Part shown: positions 1 through 9,636 of the stretch, piece after piece | Position numbering within the stretch: position 1 is the stretch's first letter | Layout of the letters: each line of letters starts with the position of its first letter | Assembly: GCA_013215815.1 (NCBI GenBank) | Contig: JABSQP010000008.1 | Coordinates: forward strand, 1 to 54,367 | From: Alphaproteobacteria bacterium | Lineage (GTDB): Bacteria > Pseudomonadota > Alphaproteobacteria > Micavibrionales > Micavibrionaceae | DNA: 54,367 nucleotides | Direction of reading: 5' to 3' | Program-made: the position numbers and the translations under genes | Notes under the pieces: generated by a model | Told to the model about the DNA's origin: nothing | Database searches by the model: none | The model's input: the letters and a program-made list of their open reading frames with translations, nothing else

Positions 1-23
1 AACAACGTTTTTGCAATTTTTTG

Positions 24-52
24 TTGAAAATTAACAAGAAATTAACTATAGT
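24..52 (+). promoter_or_regulatory. Putative sigma70 promoter before truncated lpxD
   Basis: A TTGAAA box (24-29) is followed after 17 bases by TATAGT (47-52), which ends 17 bases before the ATG at 70. The surrounding 69 bases are AT-rich and look intergenic, with stops in the lpxD frame at 25, 43 and 49. The promoter is inferred from consensus match and spacing only. Confidence 0.45.
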
Positions 53-69
53 CTTTCGGTAGCTTAACG

Positions 70-522
70 ATGAGCGGCCAGGATGGTTTTGGCTTTGCCA
101 TTGATCCGGCGGGGCACGTAAAAGTTCCGCAATTAGGCCGCGTTGTTATCGAAGATAATGTTGAAATTGGTGCGAATACTTGTATCGATAGAGGCGCTGG
201 CCCTGACACTGTGATTGGTGCCGGAACTTGGATCGATAATCTTGTTCAAATTGGACATAATGTGAAGATTGGACGCGGTTGCGTACTTATTGCACAATCA
301 GGCGTAGCAGGTAGCTCGGTTCTTGAAGATTATGCAGTTGTTGCGGCTCAAGGTGGTGTAGCAGGGCATCTAACTGTTGGTATGGGCGCTCAAGTAGGTG
401 CGCAAGCAGGTGTTATGCGTGATGTACCAGCTGGTGAGAAGGTTCTAGGATCTCCTGCCATGCCAGTTAAAGATGCGATGCGTCAGTTTGCAACGCTCAG
501 GAAATTAGCGTCAAAAGACTGA
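70..522 (+). CDS. lpxD: 5'-truncated LpxD (UDP-3-O-acyl-glucosamine N-acyltransferase), C-terminal half
   Basis: This is the C-terminal left-handed beta-helix half of LpxD, which N-acylates UDP-3-O-acylglucosamine in lipid A synthesis. The family signature QDGFGFA is at residues 4-10, and the hexapeptide repeats include IGHN with the family's catalytic His at about residue 63. Family members are about 340 residues; only 150 are present, so the N-terminal uridine-binding domain and first helix turns are missing. The frame upstream is closed by three stops, so this is not simply cut by the window edge. The gene leads into fabZ and lpxA, the expected lipid A order. It may be a broken gene, a rearrangement or assembly boundary, or a short protein expressed from the promoter at 24-52. 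Confidence 0.8.
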   Translation: MSGQDGFGFAIDPAGHVKVPQLGRVVIEDNVEIGANTCIDRGAGPDTVIGAGTWIDNLVQIGHNVKIGRGCVLIAQSGVAGSSVLEDYAVVAAQGGVAGHLTVGMGAQVGAQAGVMRDVPAGEKVLGSPAMPVKDAMRQFATLRKLASKD

Positions 523-570
523 TTCTTCAGGATTGACGGTAAATAAGAAATAGGAATAATAGGTGTCGCT

Positions 571-1035
571 ATGACAGAAGAGAAAAAAGAAATTATTGAT
601 ATTCAGCAGATCATGAAAATGATCCCGCACCGTTACCCAATTCTTTTGGTTGACCGTATTATCGACTTCGAAGTCGGTGAATATGCTGTAGGCCTTAAAA
701 ACGTGACGATAAATGAGCCTCATTTTATGGGCCATTTCCCAGGTATTCCCGTGATGCCAGGAGTATTGATTGTTGAAGCGATGGCACAAACATCAGCTAT
801 TCTTGTTGTAGAAACCCTTGGTGAGGAAGCGATGGGCAAAGTCGTTTACTTCATGACAATTGATAACGCGCGCTTTAGAAGACCTGTCGTCCCAGGTGAT
901 AGTGTTAACATCCGTGTTGAAAAGGTGCAACAGCGTCGTTCTGTCTGGAAATTCAAAGGGACAGCCACCGTCGATGGTCAGGTATGCGCAGAAGCGACAT
1001 TCAGCGCGATGCTAACAGACCAAGAAGCTGGCTAA
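571..1035 (+). CDS. fabZ: 3-hydroxyacyl-[ACP] dehydratase FabZ
   Basis: FabZ dehydrates 3-hydroxyacyl-ACP in type II fatty acid synthesis, a branch point with lipid A acyl supply. The 154-residue product has the hot-dog fold signature HFMGHFPGIPVMPG with catalytic His at about 55 and Glu at about 69 (VEAMAQ). Length is normal for the family. It sits between lpxD and lpxA as in most proteobacteria. The start at 571 leaves a natural short N-terminus before the conserved IPHRYP motif. Confidence 0.97.
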   Translation: MTEEKKEIIDIQQIMKMIPHRYPILLVDRIIDFEVGEYAVGLKNVTINEPHFMGHFPGIPVMPGVLIVEAMAQTSAILVVETLGEEAMGKVVYFMTIDNARFRRPVVPGDSVNIRVEKVQQRRSVWKFKGTATVDGQVCAEATFSAMLTDQEAG

Positions 1036-1072
1036 GCTAACCTCCTGTAACAATCTGAAAAGTGAAGTGAAT

Positions 1073-1087
1073 TGCGGCTTTCCCGCA
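1073..1087 (+). terminator. Weak hairpin between fabZ and lpxA
   Basis: TGCGG and CCGCA flank a 5-base loop, followed by a short T-containing stretch (GTTTGC). The stem is short and the T run is poor, so this may be only a weak attenuator or chance. Confidence 0.2.
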
Positions 1088-1126
1088 GTTTGCTTATATC
1101 TTATCTTGAAATAAGAGGTATTTTTT

Positions 1127-1939
1127 ATGAGTTTTGAAAACGTCACAATTCACCCAACAGCGATCATCGAAGATGGCGCGCAAATTGGTACTGGATCGTC
1201 AATCGGCCCGTATACTCTTGTTGGTGCAAAAGTTAAAATTGGTGACAACTGTACTATCAAAGGGCATGTGAACCTTGAGGGAAACACCACTATTGGTGAA
1301 GGCACGATAATTTATCCATTTGCGTCAATTGGAGCCGCGCCGCAAGACCTTAAGTATGCTGGCGAGGATACGGAGCTTATTATTGGTAAGAACAATACAA
1401 TCCGTGAACACGTTACAATGAACCCGGGGACACTGACTGGTAACGGTAAAACAGTCGTTGGCGATGCTGGCTTATTTATGATTGGCGTGCATATTGCTCA
1501 TGACTGCGTTGTTGGTGACGGTGTTATCATGGCAAATAACGCAACACTTGGCGGTCACGTAAATGTTGGCGATCGCGCTCTTATTGGTGGTTTGGCCGCA
1601 GTGCACCAGTGGGTGCGTATTGGCGCATTTGCTGTTGTTGGCGGTATGAGTGGCGTTGAAAGTGATGTTATCCCATTCGGCCGTGTTAAGGGAGAACGCG
1701 CTTCATTAGCAGGCTTAAACCTTGTTGGTCTTGAGCGTGGTGGTTTTGATAAATCACAAATTCGTCAAATCCAAAAAGCTGTAAATATGATTTTCAAAGG
1801 TGAAGGCAATTTGGATCAACGTATCGATAATGTATCTTCAAGTTTCCAAGATGATGACCTTGTGATGAAGGTTGTTGAATTCGCTCGTAATAAAGAAAAG
1901 TTTGGCCTATGTCAGCCAGCAGAAAAGCAAGCAGCGTAG
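1127..1939 (+). CDS. lpxA: UDP-N-acetylglucosamine acyltransferase LpxA
   Basis: LpxA catalyses the first acylation of lipid A synthesis, moving a 3-hydroxyacyl chain from ACP to UDP-GlcNAc. The 270-residue protein is built from hexapeptide repeats of the left-handed beta helix, followed by a helical C-terminus from about residue 195. HIAHDC at 122-127 holds the catalytic His125, at the same number as in E. coli. An AGAGGT-like ribosome site (aagaggtat) lies just before ATG 1127. The 3' end overlaps the annotated start of lpxI by 31 bases. Confidence 0.97.
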   Translation: MSFENVTIHPTAIIEDGAQIGTGSSIGPYTLVGAKVKIGDNCTIKGHVNLEGNTTIGEGTIIYPFASIGAAPQDLKYAGEDTELIIGKNNTIREHVTMNPGTLTGNGKTVVGDAGLFMIGVHIAHDCVVGDGVIMANNATLGGHVNVGDRALIGGLAAVHQWVRIGAFAVVGGMSGVESDVIPFGRVKGERASLAGLNLVGLERGGFDKSQIRQIQKAVNMIFKGEGNLDQRIDNVSSSFQDDDLVMKVVEFARNKEKFGLCQPAEKQAA

Positions 1940-2745
1940 CCCGCGCGGTGCAACCTATCCAAAAACTCGGTATTTTAGCAGGAAGCGGAGAGTTACCGCG
2001 TTTGCTTATTGAGTATTGCCATGCCCAATCAATAGAGCCTTATATCGTCACCTTTGATGGTCATACAGATAAGGAAACATGTAATGGAGAGTTTATTCAA
2101 ACGCGTTTAGGTGCGAGTGGTAAGGTGCTCTCTTGGCTTAATCAAAATGAAGTCAAAGACCTTTTATTTATCGGCGGTATTCAGCGTCCGCACCTCTGGC
2201 AGTTATGGCCGGATTGGACCACATTCTCATTTTTAATAAAATCAGGTTGTGCTCTAGGTGGAGATAACGCACTTCTTGCGGGGGTTCGAAAAGAACTTGA
2301 AAATCGGAACTTTACACTTCATGGGTTTCATAAATTTTTGCCTGAGACGTTAACACCTACAGGTGTTTTAACGAAAGCAGATGTTTTGAGTGACGATATT
2401 GATATAGGCATTCAAGAAGCACTGAAACTTGGAGAAGCAGACATTGGCCAGGCTGTATTAGTCAAAAATGGGCAGGTGATCGGTCGTGAAGATCGCCGTG
2501 GTACGAATGCTCTTATTAAAAAACATGGTGAAGAGGGAGCTGTCCTTGTGAAAATGTGTAAACCGCAGCAGGACAAAGATCTCGATTTGCCAACAACAGG
2601 TCTCAAAACTATTCAAAACTGTATTGATAAGAAAATGGCGGGTATCGCCGTACATGCTGGGCATAGTCTTTTCCTCAATCGCGATGAAGCAATTGCGCTG
2701 GCGAATGCGAATAATCTCTTTATCAAAGGCATCTCTCATGAGTAA
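1909..2745 (+). CDS. lpxI: UDP-2,3-diacylglucosamine pyrophosphatase LpxI
   Basis: LpxI hydrolyses UDP-2,3-diacylglucosamine to lipid X; it is the alphaproteobacterial alternative to LpxH. The 278-residue product starts its conserved part with KLGILAGSGELP and has the LpxI/DUF1009 features FIGGIQRP, GGDNALL and KAGH-type (VHAGHSLF) motifs. The ATG at 1909 lies inside lpxA; a GTG at 1948, after the lpxA stop, would remove 13 poorly conserved residues and is a reasonable alternative. It overlaps lpxB by 8 bases at its end. Confidence 0.92.
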   Translation: MSASRKASSVARAVQPIQKLGILAGSGELPRLLIEYCHAQSIEPYIVTFDGHTDKETCNGEFIQTRLGASGKVLSWLNQNEVKDLLFIGGIQRPHLWQLWPDWTTFSFLIKSGCALGGDNALLAGVRKELENRNFTLHGFHKFLPETLTPTGVLTKADVLSDDIDIGIQEALKLGEADIGQAVLVKNGQVIGREDRRGTNALIKKHGEEGAVLVKMCKPQQDKDLDLPTTGLKTIQNCIDKKMAGIAVHAGHSLFLNRDEAIALANANNLFIKGISHE

Positions 2746-3868
2746 GAATATCTATCTCATAGCTGGAGAAGCATCTGGTGATGTGCTGGGATCATCTTTG
2801 ATGAAGGCGCTGAAGGAAAAAGATAACGCTGTTACTTTTTCTGGGATTGGTGGCGCGTTGATGGAAGAGCATGGAATGAGTAGTCAATTTCCTATGGAAG
2901 AGCTTTCTTTAATGGGAATTGTTGAAATTCTGCCAAACCTGAAGAACCTTATTGGTCGCATTAATCAAACAGCGCAGCATATCATTGAAACAAAACCTGA
3001 CATTGTTGTGAGTATCGATGCGCCGGATTTTTCATTTCGTGTACAGAAGAAAGTGCGTAAAGCTCTTGGCTATGATGCTCCTAAATTGGTTCATTATGTT
3101 GCGCCAACAGTGTGGGCCTGGCGTCCAAAGCGTGCAAAAAAGATTGCTGGTTTTCTAGATGCTCTCATCTGTCTTTTTGATTTTGAACCGCCTTACTTTG
3201 AAAAAGAGGGGCTAAAGGCGATCGGTGTTGGACATCCGATGATGGAAAGTGGTCTGGTGACAGCGGAAGCCTCTATTGTCAGTGACAAACCGAAGCTTGG
3301 CGTTCTATTTGGTAGCCGTAAAGGTGAAGTGAAGCGTTTAGCGCCTATCCTTATTGATGCGTTGAAGGAAGTTGTTCACGCAAAACCAGATGTTCAGTTA
3401 ATTGTACCAACCTTGCCGCACTTGAATGATGAGCTTGAAGAGCAATTACAAGTGCTCGATGTGCCAAAACATATTGTTGTTAGTCCGAAGAATAAATGGG
3501 AAGTTTTCAAATCGTGTGATGCGGCAATGGCTGTGTCGGGCACAGTTGGTTTGGAGCTTGCGGCTGCGAATGTGCCGCACTTGATTGTATATAATATGAG
3601 CGGCTTAACGTGGCAGATCTTAAAACGCGTGATTAAAACGCGTTTTGCGCATCTTGCGAACATCATTCTTGATAAGGAGGTTGTGCCTGAATTTATTCAG
3701 GATAATTGTCAGGCTGATATAATTGCTGCTGAAACAATCAAACTCCTTAATGATGATCAAGTCCGTATCGCGCAACAAAATGCCTTTGAGGACGTGCGTG
3801 CGGCTATTACAGGTCAAAATGGTGAAGCGCCGTCAATGACGGCAGCTTCGTTTCTATTATCTTTGTAG
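2738..3868 (+). CDS. lpxB: Lipid-A-disaccharide synthase LpxB
   Basis: LpxB condenses lipid X and UDP-diacylglucosamine into the lipid A disaccharide at the inner membrane. The 376-residue protein begins MSKNIYLIAGEASGD, the canonical LpxB N-terminus, and carries SIDAPDFSFR, HYVAPTVWAWRP and SGTVGLELA motifs of this GT-B enzyme. I chose ATG 2738 over upstream in-frame starts because it begins exactly at the conserved N-terminus and overlaps the lpxI stop in the manner of coupled genes. The stop lies only five bases from the convergent gltA stop. Confidence 0.96.
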   Translation: MSKNIYLIAGEASGDVLGSSLMKALKEKDNAVTFSGIGGALMEEHGMSSQFPMEELSLMGIVEILPNLKNLIGRINQTAQHIIETKPDIVVSIDAPDFSFRVQKKVRKALGYDAPKLVHYVAPTVWAWRPKRAKKIAGFLDALICLFDFEPPYFEKEGLKAIGVGHPMMESGLVTAEASIVSDKPKLGVLFGSRKGEVKRLAPILIDALKEVVHAKPDVQLIVPTLPHLNDELEEQLQVLDVPKHIVVSPKNKWEVFKSCDAAMAVSGTVGLELAAANVPHLIVYNMSGLTWQILKRVIKTRFAHLANIILDKEVVPEFIQDNCQADIIAAETIKLLNDDQVRIAQQNAFEDVRAAITGQNGEAPSMTAASFLLSL

Positions 3869-3873
3869 TCTAA

Positions 3874-5178
3874 CTATTTACGCTTTTTCATTGGAACGTA
3901 AGGGCGTTCTGCGGCGCCGGTATAGAGTTGGCGTGGACGACCAATACGTAATGCTGGCTCTTCCATCATTTCTTTCCACTGTGATACCCAACCAACAGTA
4001 CGTGACACAGCAAATAGAACTGTAAACATCTCTGTTGGGAAGCCCATCGCTTTTAGGATGATACCTGAGTAGAAGTCTACGTTCGGGAAGAGTTTACGCT
4101 GTACGAAGTACTCATCTTCCAGAGCAATGCGTTCAAGTTCCATCGCAAGTTCAAGGCGAGGGTCATCCACACCAAGTTCCTCAAGAACCTCATCACAAGA
4201 TTCTTTAAGCACTTGTGCACGTGGGTCAAGATTTTTGTATACCCGGTGACCAAAGCCCATCAAACGGAATGGGTCTTCTTTGTCTTTTGCACGTTCAATG
4301 AATTCAGGAATACGATCCTTGGAGCCAATCTCATCAAGCATCTCAAGGACTTTTTGGTTTGCACCGCCGTGGCTTGGTCCCCATAGAGAGGCAATGCCTG
4401 AAGAAATACAGGCAAATGGATTTGCTTGAGAAGAGCCCGCAATACGTACTGTCGATGTTGATGCGTTTTGTTCGTGGTCGGCATGCAGGATTAAAATACG
4501 ATCCATCGCGCGAGCAAGAACAGGGCTGACCTTATATTCCTCTGCAGGAACAGAAAAACACATCTTCAAGAAGTTCTCGGAGTAGCTCAGGGTGTTATCT
4601 GGATATACAAAAGGTTGGCCCATTGAGTATTTCATACTCATTGCTGCCAATGTTGGTACTTTCGCGATGAGGCGATGTGCTGATATTTCACGTTGTTTCG
4701 GATCGTTGATATCCAAGCTATCGTGATAGAAGGCAGCCAATGCGCCGACGACACCAACCATAACAGCCATTGGGTGAGCATCGCGGCGGAAACCGCTAAA
4801 TAGCCGGTGCATCTGCTCGTGAACCATTGTGTGGTATGTGATGTTATGTGTGAATTCGTCTAGTTCAGCCTGCGTAGGAAGCTCACCGTAAAGAAGCAAG
4901 TAACAAGTCTCCAGGTAAGTGCTTTTTGTCGCGAGCTCTTTAATGTCATATCCACGGTGCATCAGGATACCCTCATCACCATCAATATATGTAATACGTG
5001 ATTTACAGCTACCTGTTGCTGTAAAGCTTGGATCTAATGTGAAGTGACCCGTTTGCGCGTATAACTTCCTGATGTCTATACAGTGTGGGCCATATGTCCC
5101 TTCAACAAGCGGCAATGTGCAGCTTTCGCCTGTTTGATCATTTGTTAGCGTGAATGTTTGCTCTGGTGTGTCAGTCAT
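3874..5178 (-). CDS. gltA: Citrate synthase (type II)
   Basis: This enzyme condenses acetyl-CoA and oxaloacetate to citrate at the entry of the TCA cycle. The 434-residue protein has the three family catalytic residues: His in GPSHGG (about 270), His in MGFGHRVY (about 311) and Asp in NVDFYSG (about 368). Length and the N-terminal beta domain fit the hexameric, NADH-sensitive type of Gram-negative bacteria. It lies downstream of gltX on the same strand, but a strong terminator separates them, so it probably has its own promoter. It is tail to tail with lpxB. Confidence 0.97.
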   Translation of the reverse strand: MTDTPEQTFTLTNDQTGESCTLPLVEGTYGPHCIDIRKLYAQTGHFTLDPSFTATGSCKSRITYIDGDEGILMHRGYDIKELATKSTYLETCYLLLYGELPTQAELDEFTHNITYHTMVHEQMHRLFSGFRRDAHPMAVMVGVVGALAAFYHDSLDINDPKQREISAHRLIAKVPTLAAMSMKYSMGQPFVYPDNTLSYSENFLKMCFSVPAEEYKVSPVLARAMDRILILHADHEQNASTSTVRIAGSSQANPFACISSGIASLWGPSHGGANQKVLEMLDEIGSKDRIPEFIERAKDKEDPFRLMGFGHRVYKNLDPRAQVLKESCDEVLEELGVDDPRLELAMELERIALEDEYFVQRKLFPNVDFYSGIILKAMGFPTEMFTVLFAVSRTVGWVSQWKEMMEEPALRIGRPRQLYTGAAERPYVPMKKRK

Positions 5179-5202
5179 AAGAGTTGCCTTGAATGTTGAC
5201 GG

Positions 5203-5254
5203 TTAAAATAGAAAAGAATGCTGCGGTGTTTCCCCAAACACCACGATCAGCATT
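5203..5254 (-). terminator. Rho-independent terminator after gltX
   Basis: On the minus strand AATGCTG...GTGGTGTTT pairs with AAACACC...CAGCATT around a GGGG loop (hairpin 5217-5254), followed by CTTTTCTATTTT. The inner stem GGTGTTT/AAACACC is perfect. It stands between gltX and gltA and should end gltX transcription. Confidence 0.8.
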
Positions 5255-5294
5255 TTAGGCCTATTTGCAGGTGATATCAAAGGTTATTCGTGAA

Positions 5295-6722
5295 TTACTG
5301 GACGCTATTGCTACCAATGTAGGCAATGGCATGATTAAGACGTTTAATTGTCTCTTCTTGTCCTAGAATTTCAGCCGCCTCGAATAGAGAAGGTGACTTA
5401 TCTGTGCCTGTTAGGGCGGCACGTAAAGGCATCATAACCTTGCCTAGCTTACCGTCGGCTTCTAGTTGAGCGATGTTACGGCATTTGTGCTCGATTTCAT
5501 CATGCACGAAGCCATCCATATCTTTGAATGTATCAAGCATGCTCTGAAGCAGCGCCTTAGAATCCGGTGTGAGGTGTTTTTGCGCGCCTTCATCGAACGT
5601 AAGAGGTGTATCGACAAGGTAGAATTTGCTCTCATCAGCAAGTTGCACAAGTGTTTTCGCACGATCTTTGAGTGCATCCATGCCAGCATCAAGACGCTGT
5701 AAGCCGAGCTCACTTATAATGATGTTATGACGATCTTTTAAGAAAGGTGAAATCAGATCGATAAGGCGATGATTGTCTGCTTCCTTAATGTAGTGCGCGT
5801 TTAAGTTCTCAAGTTTTTTGATATCAAATTTAGAGGCCGCTTTATTGATGCCTTTCAGGCTAAAGAGTTCAATGGCTTTATCCATTGGGATGATCTCTTC
5901 ATCCTTATGTCCCCAACCAAGGCGTAAGAGATAGTTACAGAAAGCTTCCGGTAGGTAACCTTCTTTCTTGTAGTCCTCAACGCTAACTGATCCGTGACGT
6001 TTAGAGAATTTAGAGCCATCTGTGCCGTGAATAAGAGGACAGTGTGCATAAACGGGTTTGTTCCACTCAAGCGCGTCATAAATGATGTTTTGACGGAATG
6101 TGTTGTTGAGGTGATCATCTCCACGGATAACGTGTGTCACGCCCATATCATGGTCGTCGACAACAACGGCAAGCATGTAGGTCGGAACGCCATCACTACG
6201 TAGCAGAATAAAATCATCAAGTTGTTTGTTATCAACTGTTACCTGTCCCTGTACTTCGTCATCAACAACTGCTGAACCGTCAAGAGGCGCTTTGATACGA
6301 ATAACAGGCTCAATACCTTCCGGTGCTTCGCTTTCATCACGATCACGCCAGCGACGATCATATGCAACAGGGCGGCCTTCTTTTTTCGCGTCCTCACGCA
6401 TTTGCTCCAATTCTTCGGGCGTACAATAGCATTTATAAGCTTTACCTGCTGCGAGCAGTTCGTTGGCTACATCAATATGACGTTGACGGTTGGCATATTG
6501 AGAAACAGGTTCGTTATCGTAATCAAGTTTCATCCACTCAAGCGCATTAAAAATAACCTGAACAGCTTCATCTGAATGGCGTGCACGATCAGTATCTTCA
6601 ATACGGACAACAAACTGACCTTTATTGGCACGTGCGAAAAGGTAATTGAATAACGCTGTACGAGCGTTACCAATATGCATAAAGCCTGTCGGTGAAGGAG
6701 GAAAGCGAGTGATTGTTGTCAT
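5295..6722 (-). CDS. gltX: Glutamyl-tRNA synthetase
   Basis: This class I synthetase charges tRNA-Glu. The 475-residue protein starts with RFPPSPTGFMHIGNARTA, giving the HIGH-like motif at 16-19, and has KFSKR (KMSKS type) at about 238-242, plus the C-terminal anticodon-binding helical domain. Length is typical. Many alphaproteobacteria charge tRNA-Gln indirectly, so this copy may be non-discriminating, but that cannot be judged here. It is divergent from comEC. Confidence 0.97.
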   Translation of the reverse strand: MTTITRFPPSPTGFMHIGNARTALFNYLFARANKGQFVVRIEDTDRARHSDEAVQVIFNALEWMKLDYDNEPVSQYANRQRHIDVANELLAAGKAYKCYCTPEELEQMREDAKKEGRPVAYDRRWRDRDESEAPEGIEPVIRIKAPLDGSAVVDDEVQGQVTVDNKQLDDFILLRSDGVPTYMLAVVVDDHDMGVTHVIRGDDHLNNTFRQNIIYDALEWNKPVYAHCPLIHGTDGSKFSKRHGSVSVEDYKKEGYLPEAFCNYLLRLGWGHKDEEIIPMDKAIELFSLKGINKAASKFDIKKLENLNAHYIKEADNHRLIDLISPFLKDRHNIIISELGLQRLDAGMDALKDRAKTLVQLADESKFYLVDTPLTFDEGAQKHLTPDSKALLQSMLDTFKDMDGFVHDEIEHKCRNIAQLEADGKLGKVMMPLRAALTGTDKSPSLFEAAEILGQEETIKRLNHAIAYIGSNSVQ

Positions 6723-6817
6723 GTTATTCTTTGTTGTTTGTATGTAATTCGTTCTTTTTCTAACTTCCGATTTGGTTATAGTGAAACGACCATGAAATCA
6801 AGATGTTAGAGTAATAT

Positions 6818-8932
6818 TTGCCCGTGATTTTCACTAAATTTCAAGAAAACATCATACAGGAAGTTTTAAATCAGAAAAATAGCCTATTTCTGTGGTGCCC
6901 ATTCTTTATGGCAATTGGAATTGGCGGGTATTTTGGTTTGAAGGTTGAGCCACCTTTATCCGTTGGCGTTAGTGCGTTGCTTGCTGCTGTGGGAGCGCTG
7001 TTATTTGCTCATAAGTCTCCACAAGATAGAGAGATCATCACTCCGAGAAAGCTTATCCTATGGGCGTTGGCTTTAATTGTTTTGGGATTCTTTGCGGTTC
7101 AGATACGAACGCATGTCGTTGCGACGCCATTATTGGTGAAGGCTCTAGGTCCTGTTGACGTGATTGGCACTGTCGAACGCGTTGAAAAGCAGGACACTGG
7201 CAGTCGTATAGTTTTAAGTGATCTGATTGTGGAGCGCCTTGAGCCAGAAATGACACCGCGCAAGGTTCGTTTGAAATTACGTAAGGATGGGGGCATACAA
7301 TCAGGCCAGCGTATAAAGGTTTTGGCTAAGCTTAATCCACCGTCGTCGCCAGTCTCTCCAAGCGCGTTTGATTTTCAGCGTTATGCTTACTTTAAGGGAA
7401 TAGGGGCTGTTGGTTTTATTTATAACACGCCAGAGATTATTGAACCTGCCGCAGGTGGTTCGTATTTCTGGGCAAAGGTGAGGGAACGCCTATCTGAGCG
7501 TATTGATCAGCATTTGAATGGTAAGCGTGAAGGTGCCATTGCAACCGCTCTCATGACGGGGCAACGCGGTGCTATAGAAAAAGATGATATACAGGCTATG
7601 CGTGATGCAGGACTAGCGCACCTACTTGCTATTTCAGGGATGCATGTTGGGATGATTGTGGGGGTTCTTTTCTTCTTCTCTCGTTTAATTATGGCGAGTG
7701 TTCCTAAACTTGCGCTTCATTATCCAATTAAGAAATATGCAGCTATTTTCGCGCTTATTGGTGCGCTGATTTACACATTGATTGTTGGAGCGACCATACC
7801 GACGCAGCGTGCTCTCATGATGAGTGGCTTAGTTTTATTCGCAATTGTAGTGGACCGAACAGCGATATCGATGCGTTTAGTGGCTCTGGCAGCAGTTGTT
7901 GTTTTGTTATTTGCGCCGGAGAGTTTAGTCAGTGTGAGTTTTCAGATGTCATTTGCCGCCGTTGTTGCCCTTGTAGCATTTTATGAATGGCTGAAGCCTT
8001 ATTGGACACGTTTCTATTCAAAGGCTGGGTTTGTAAGGCGCGCAAGTTTGTATTTTTCTGGTGTCGTGTTAACTACTGTTATTGCCGGCTTCTCAACTGG
8101 TTTCTTTGCCCTCTATCATTTTCAGACATTTGCGCTTTATGGTACGATCGCGAATGTTATCGCCGTCCCGATAACAGCTTTTGTGGTGATGCCGTCATTG
8201 CTTTTATCGTTCTTATTGATGCCTATAGGTTTGGAAGGCCTTTCACTCGATTTGGCATCATGGGCGATATCATGGATATTGGCGTCCGCTCATTGGGTGG
8301 CGGGCATGGATGGATCTGTCACGCGCGTATCATCATGGCCTCTATGGCCGTTCATCATAATCGTGATTTGCCTTTGGATCATGTGTGTATGGCAAGGGTG
8401 GCTAAAGAGTGTCGCTTTGGCAGTATCTTTGATTATGTTGAGCATTATTTCTGTTTATAAACAGCCTATTATTCAAATATCTTCAGATTATAATTTAATT
8501 GGATTTAAGGACGTACAAGGGGATATTTTTGTCTCCAGTGGCCGTAGTGAGCGCTATACAGCGGATAACTGGCGACGGCGCAACGGGCAATCAAGTGATT
8601 CGAAAAGGACGTTTCCAAAAGATGGTCAAATCGTAGGTGGCTTTCCATTGTTATGTGATGATCATGGCTGTCGCGGGGAAATAGAAGGTCTGAAGATATC
8701 ATATGCGAAAGATCAAAAGGCCGTAAACGAAGATTGTACTTGGGCGGATTTATTGCTTTCTCCTGATCCAGTAAATAAGCGTCTATGTAACAGTCGATTC
8801 ATCATCGACCGTTTTGACGTATGGAGAGAGGGCGCGCACGCCATTTGGGTTAATGGTGATGATATCAAAATAAAAACGGACGCCAATGTTCGTGGAAAGC
8901 GCCCGTGGAATAATAGAGCAGATCTTTTTTAG
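6818..8932 (+). CDS. comEC: ComEC/Rec2 family DNA-uptake channel protein
   Basis: ComEC forms the inner-membrane channel that takes up single-stranded DNA in competent bacteria. The 704-residue protein has N-terminal TM segments with an OB-like periplasmic part (DUF4131), then the Competence core with the signature LAHLLAISGMHVGM (about 265-280) and many TM helices to about 550. The C-terminus (about 560-704) resembles the short, degenerate form of alphaproteobacterial ComEC and does not show a full metallo-beta-lactamase HxHxDH motif. The first start is TTG 6818; GTG 6824 is equally possible. The position beside lexA and gltX is conserved in the class. Confidence 0.9.
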   Translation: MPVIFTKFQENIIQEVLNQKNSLFLWCPFFMAIGIGGYFGLKVEPPLSVGVSALLAAVGALLFAHKSPQDREIITPRKLILWALALIVLGFFAVQIRTHVVATPLLVKALGPVDVIGTVERVEKQDTGSRIVLSDLIVERLEPEMTPRKVRLKLRKDGGIQSGQRIKVLAKLNPPSSPVSPSAFDFQRYAYFKGIGAVGFIYNTPEIIEPAAGGSYFWAKVRERLSERIDQHLNGKREGAIATALMTGQRGAIEKDDIQAMRDAGLAHLLAISGMHVGMIVGVLFFFSRLIMASVPKLALHYPIKKYAAIFALIGALIYTLIVGATIPTQRALMMSGLVLFAIVVDRTAISMRLVALAAVVVLLFAPESLVSVSFQMSFAAVVALVAFYEWLKPYWTRFYSKAGFVRRASLYFSGVVLTTVIAGFSTGFFALYHFQTFALYGTIANVIAVPITAFVVMPSLLLSFLLMPIGLEGLSLDLASWAISWILASAHWVAGMDGSVTRVSSWPLWPFIIIVICLWIMCVWQGWLKSVALAVSLIMLSIISVYKQPIIQISSDYNLIGFKDVQGDIFVSSGRSERYTADNWRRRNGQSSDSKRTFPKDGQIVGGFPLLCDDHGCRGEIEGLKISYAKDQKAVNEDCTWADLLLSPDPVNKRLCNSRFIIDRFDVWREGAHAIWVNGDDIKIKTDANVRGKRPWNNRADLF

Positions 8933-9588
8933 TGGTATGTGCGCATAAGGCTTACGAGTTTACCCTGAATTTGTACTTGTTCAGGCGCGTAGACCTGCTC
9001 GTTAAACTCATCATTTTCAGGAATAAGAATAACTTGGCCACTACGACGTGCGAGACGTTTTAACGTGACTTCTTCACCATCAACGAGTGCTACAACGATA
9101 TCACCGTCATTGGCAGTGTCACATTTTTTGATGATGACAGTATCACCGTCGTTGATGCCAGCTTTGATCATAGACTCGCCATCAACTTCGAGAGCGTAGT
9201 GCTCACCAGCACCCATCATGTTAGGTGGTATATCAACCGCGCCGTTTTCATTACGGATAGCTTCAATTGGTGTACCGGCCGCAATGCGTCCATACATGGG
9301 CAAGCTCATCATGGCGTCCGCAGCAATAGCAGCAGATAGGGGCGCCGTATTTTGTGATGCTTGTTCTTCTAATTCTTTTGGAAGACGCTTTACTTGTAAC
9401 GCCCGCGCACGATGTGGAAGACGCTCTAAGTACCCACGCTCAACAAGTGCAGAGATAAGACGGTGAATTCCTGATTTAGATTTCAAGCCAAGTGCAACAC
9501 GCATTTCATCAAAAGAAGGCGCTACATCACTATCTTTCATTTTTTCATGAATAAATATAAGAAGCTCGCGCTGTTTCTTTGTAAGCAT
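8929..9588 (-). CDS. lexA: LexA repressor
   Basis: LexA represses SOS genes and cleaves itself on RecA activation. The 219-residue protein has an N-terminal winged HTH (residues 1-65, SKSGIHRLISALVERGYL), the Ala-Gly cleavage site at about 104-105 (RIAAGTP), catalytic Ser at about 139 (DGESM) and Lys at about 177 (TLKRL). Its stop overlaps the convergent comEC stop by 4 bases. The upstream region has a sigma70 promoter whose -10 lies in a triple GTTC-like repeat, so it is very likely autoregulated. Confidence 0.97.
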   Translation of the reverse strand: MLTKKQRELLIFIHEKMKDSDVAPSFDEMRVALGLKSKSGIHRLISALVERGYLERLPHRARALQVKRLPKELEEQASQNTAPLSAAIAADAMMSLPMYGRIAAGTPIEAIRNENGAVDIPPNMMGAGEHYALEVDGESMIKAGINDGDTVIIKKCDTANDGDIVVALVDGEEVTLKRLARRSGQVILIPENDEFNEQVYAPEQVQIQGKLVSLMRTYH

Positions 9589-9636
9589 GTAACTAGACCC
9601 TGACTTTTATTATTAAATAGCGTTTCTAAACGAAAT

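Noticed and set aside
6723-6817. Possible LexA box before comEC (GTTCTTTTTCTAAC)
   Set aside because: The second half-site does not match GTTC, so competence control by LexA is not supported.
7987-8460. A 157-residue frame inside comEC
   Set aside because: It is fully inside comEC in another frame and its sequence is Cys/Trp/Phe-rich out-of-frame coding, with no family resemblance.
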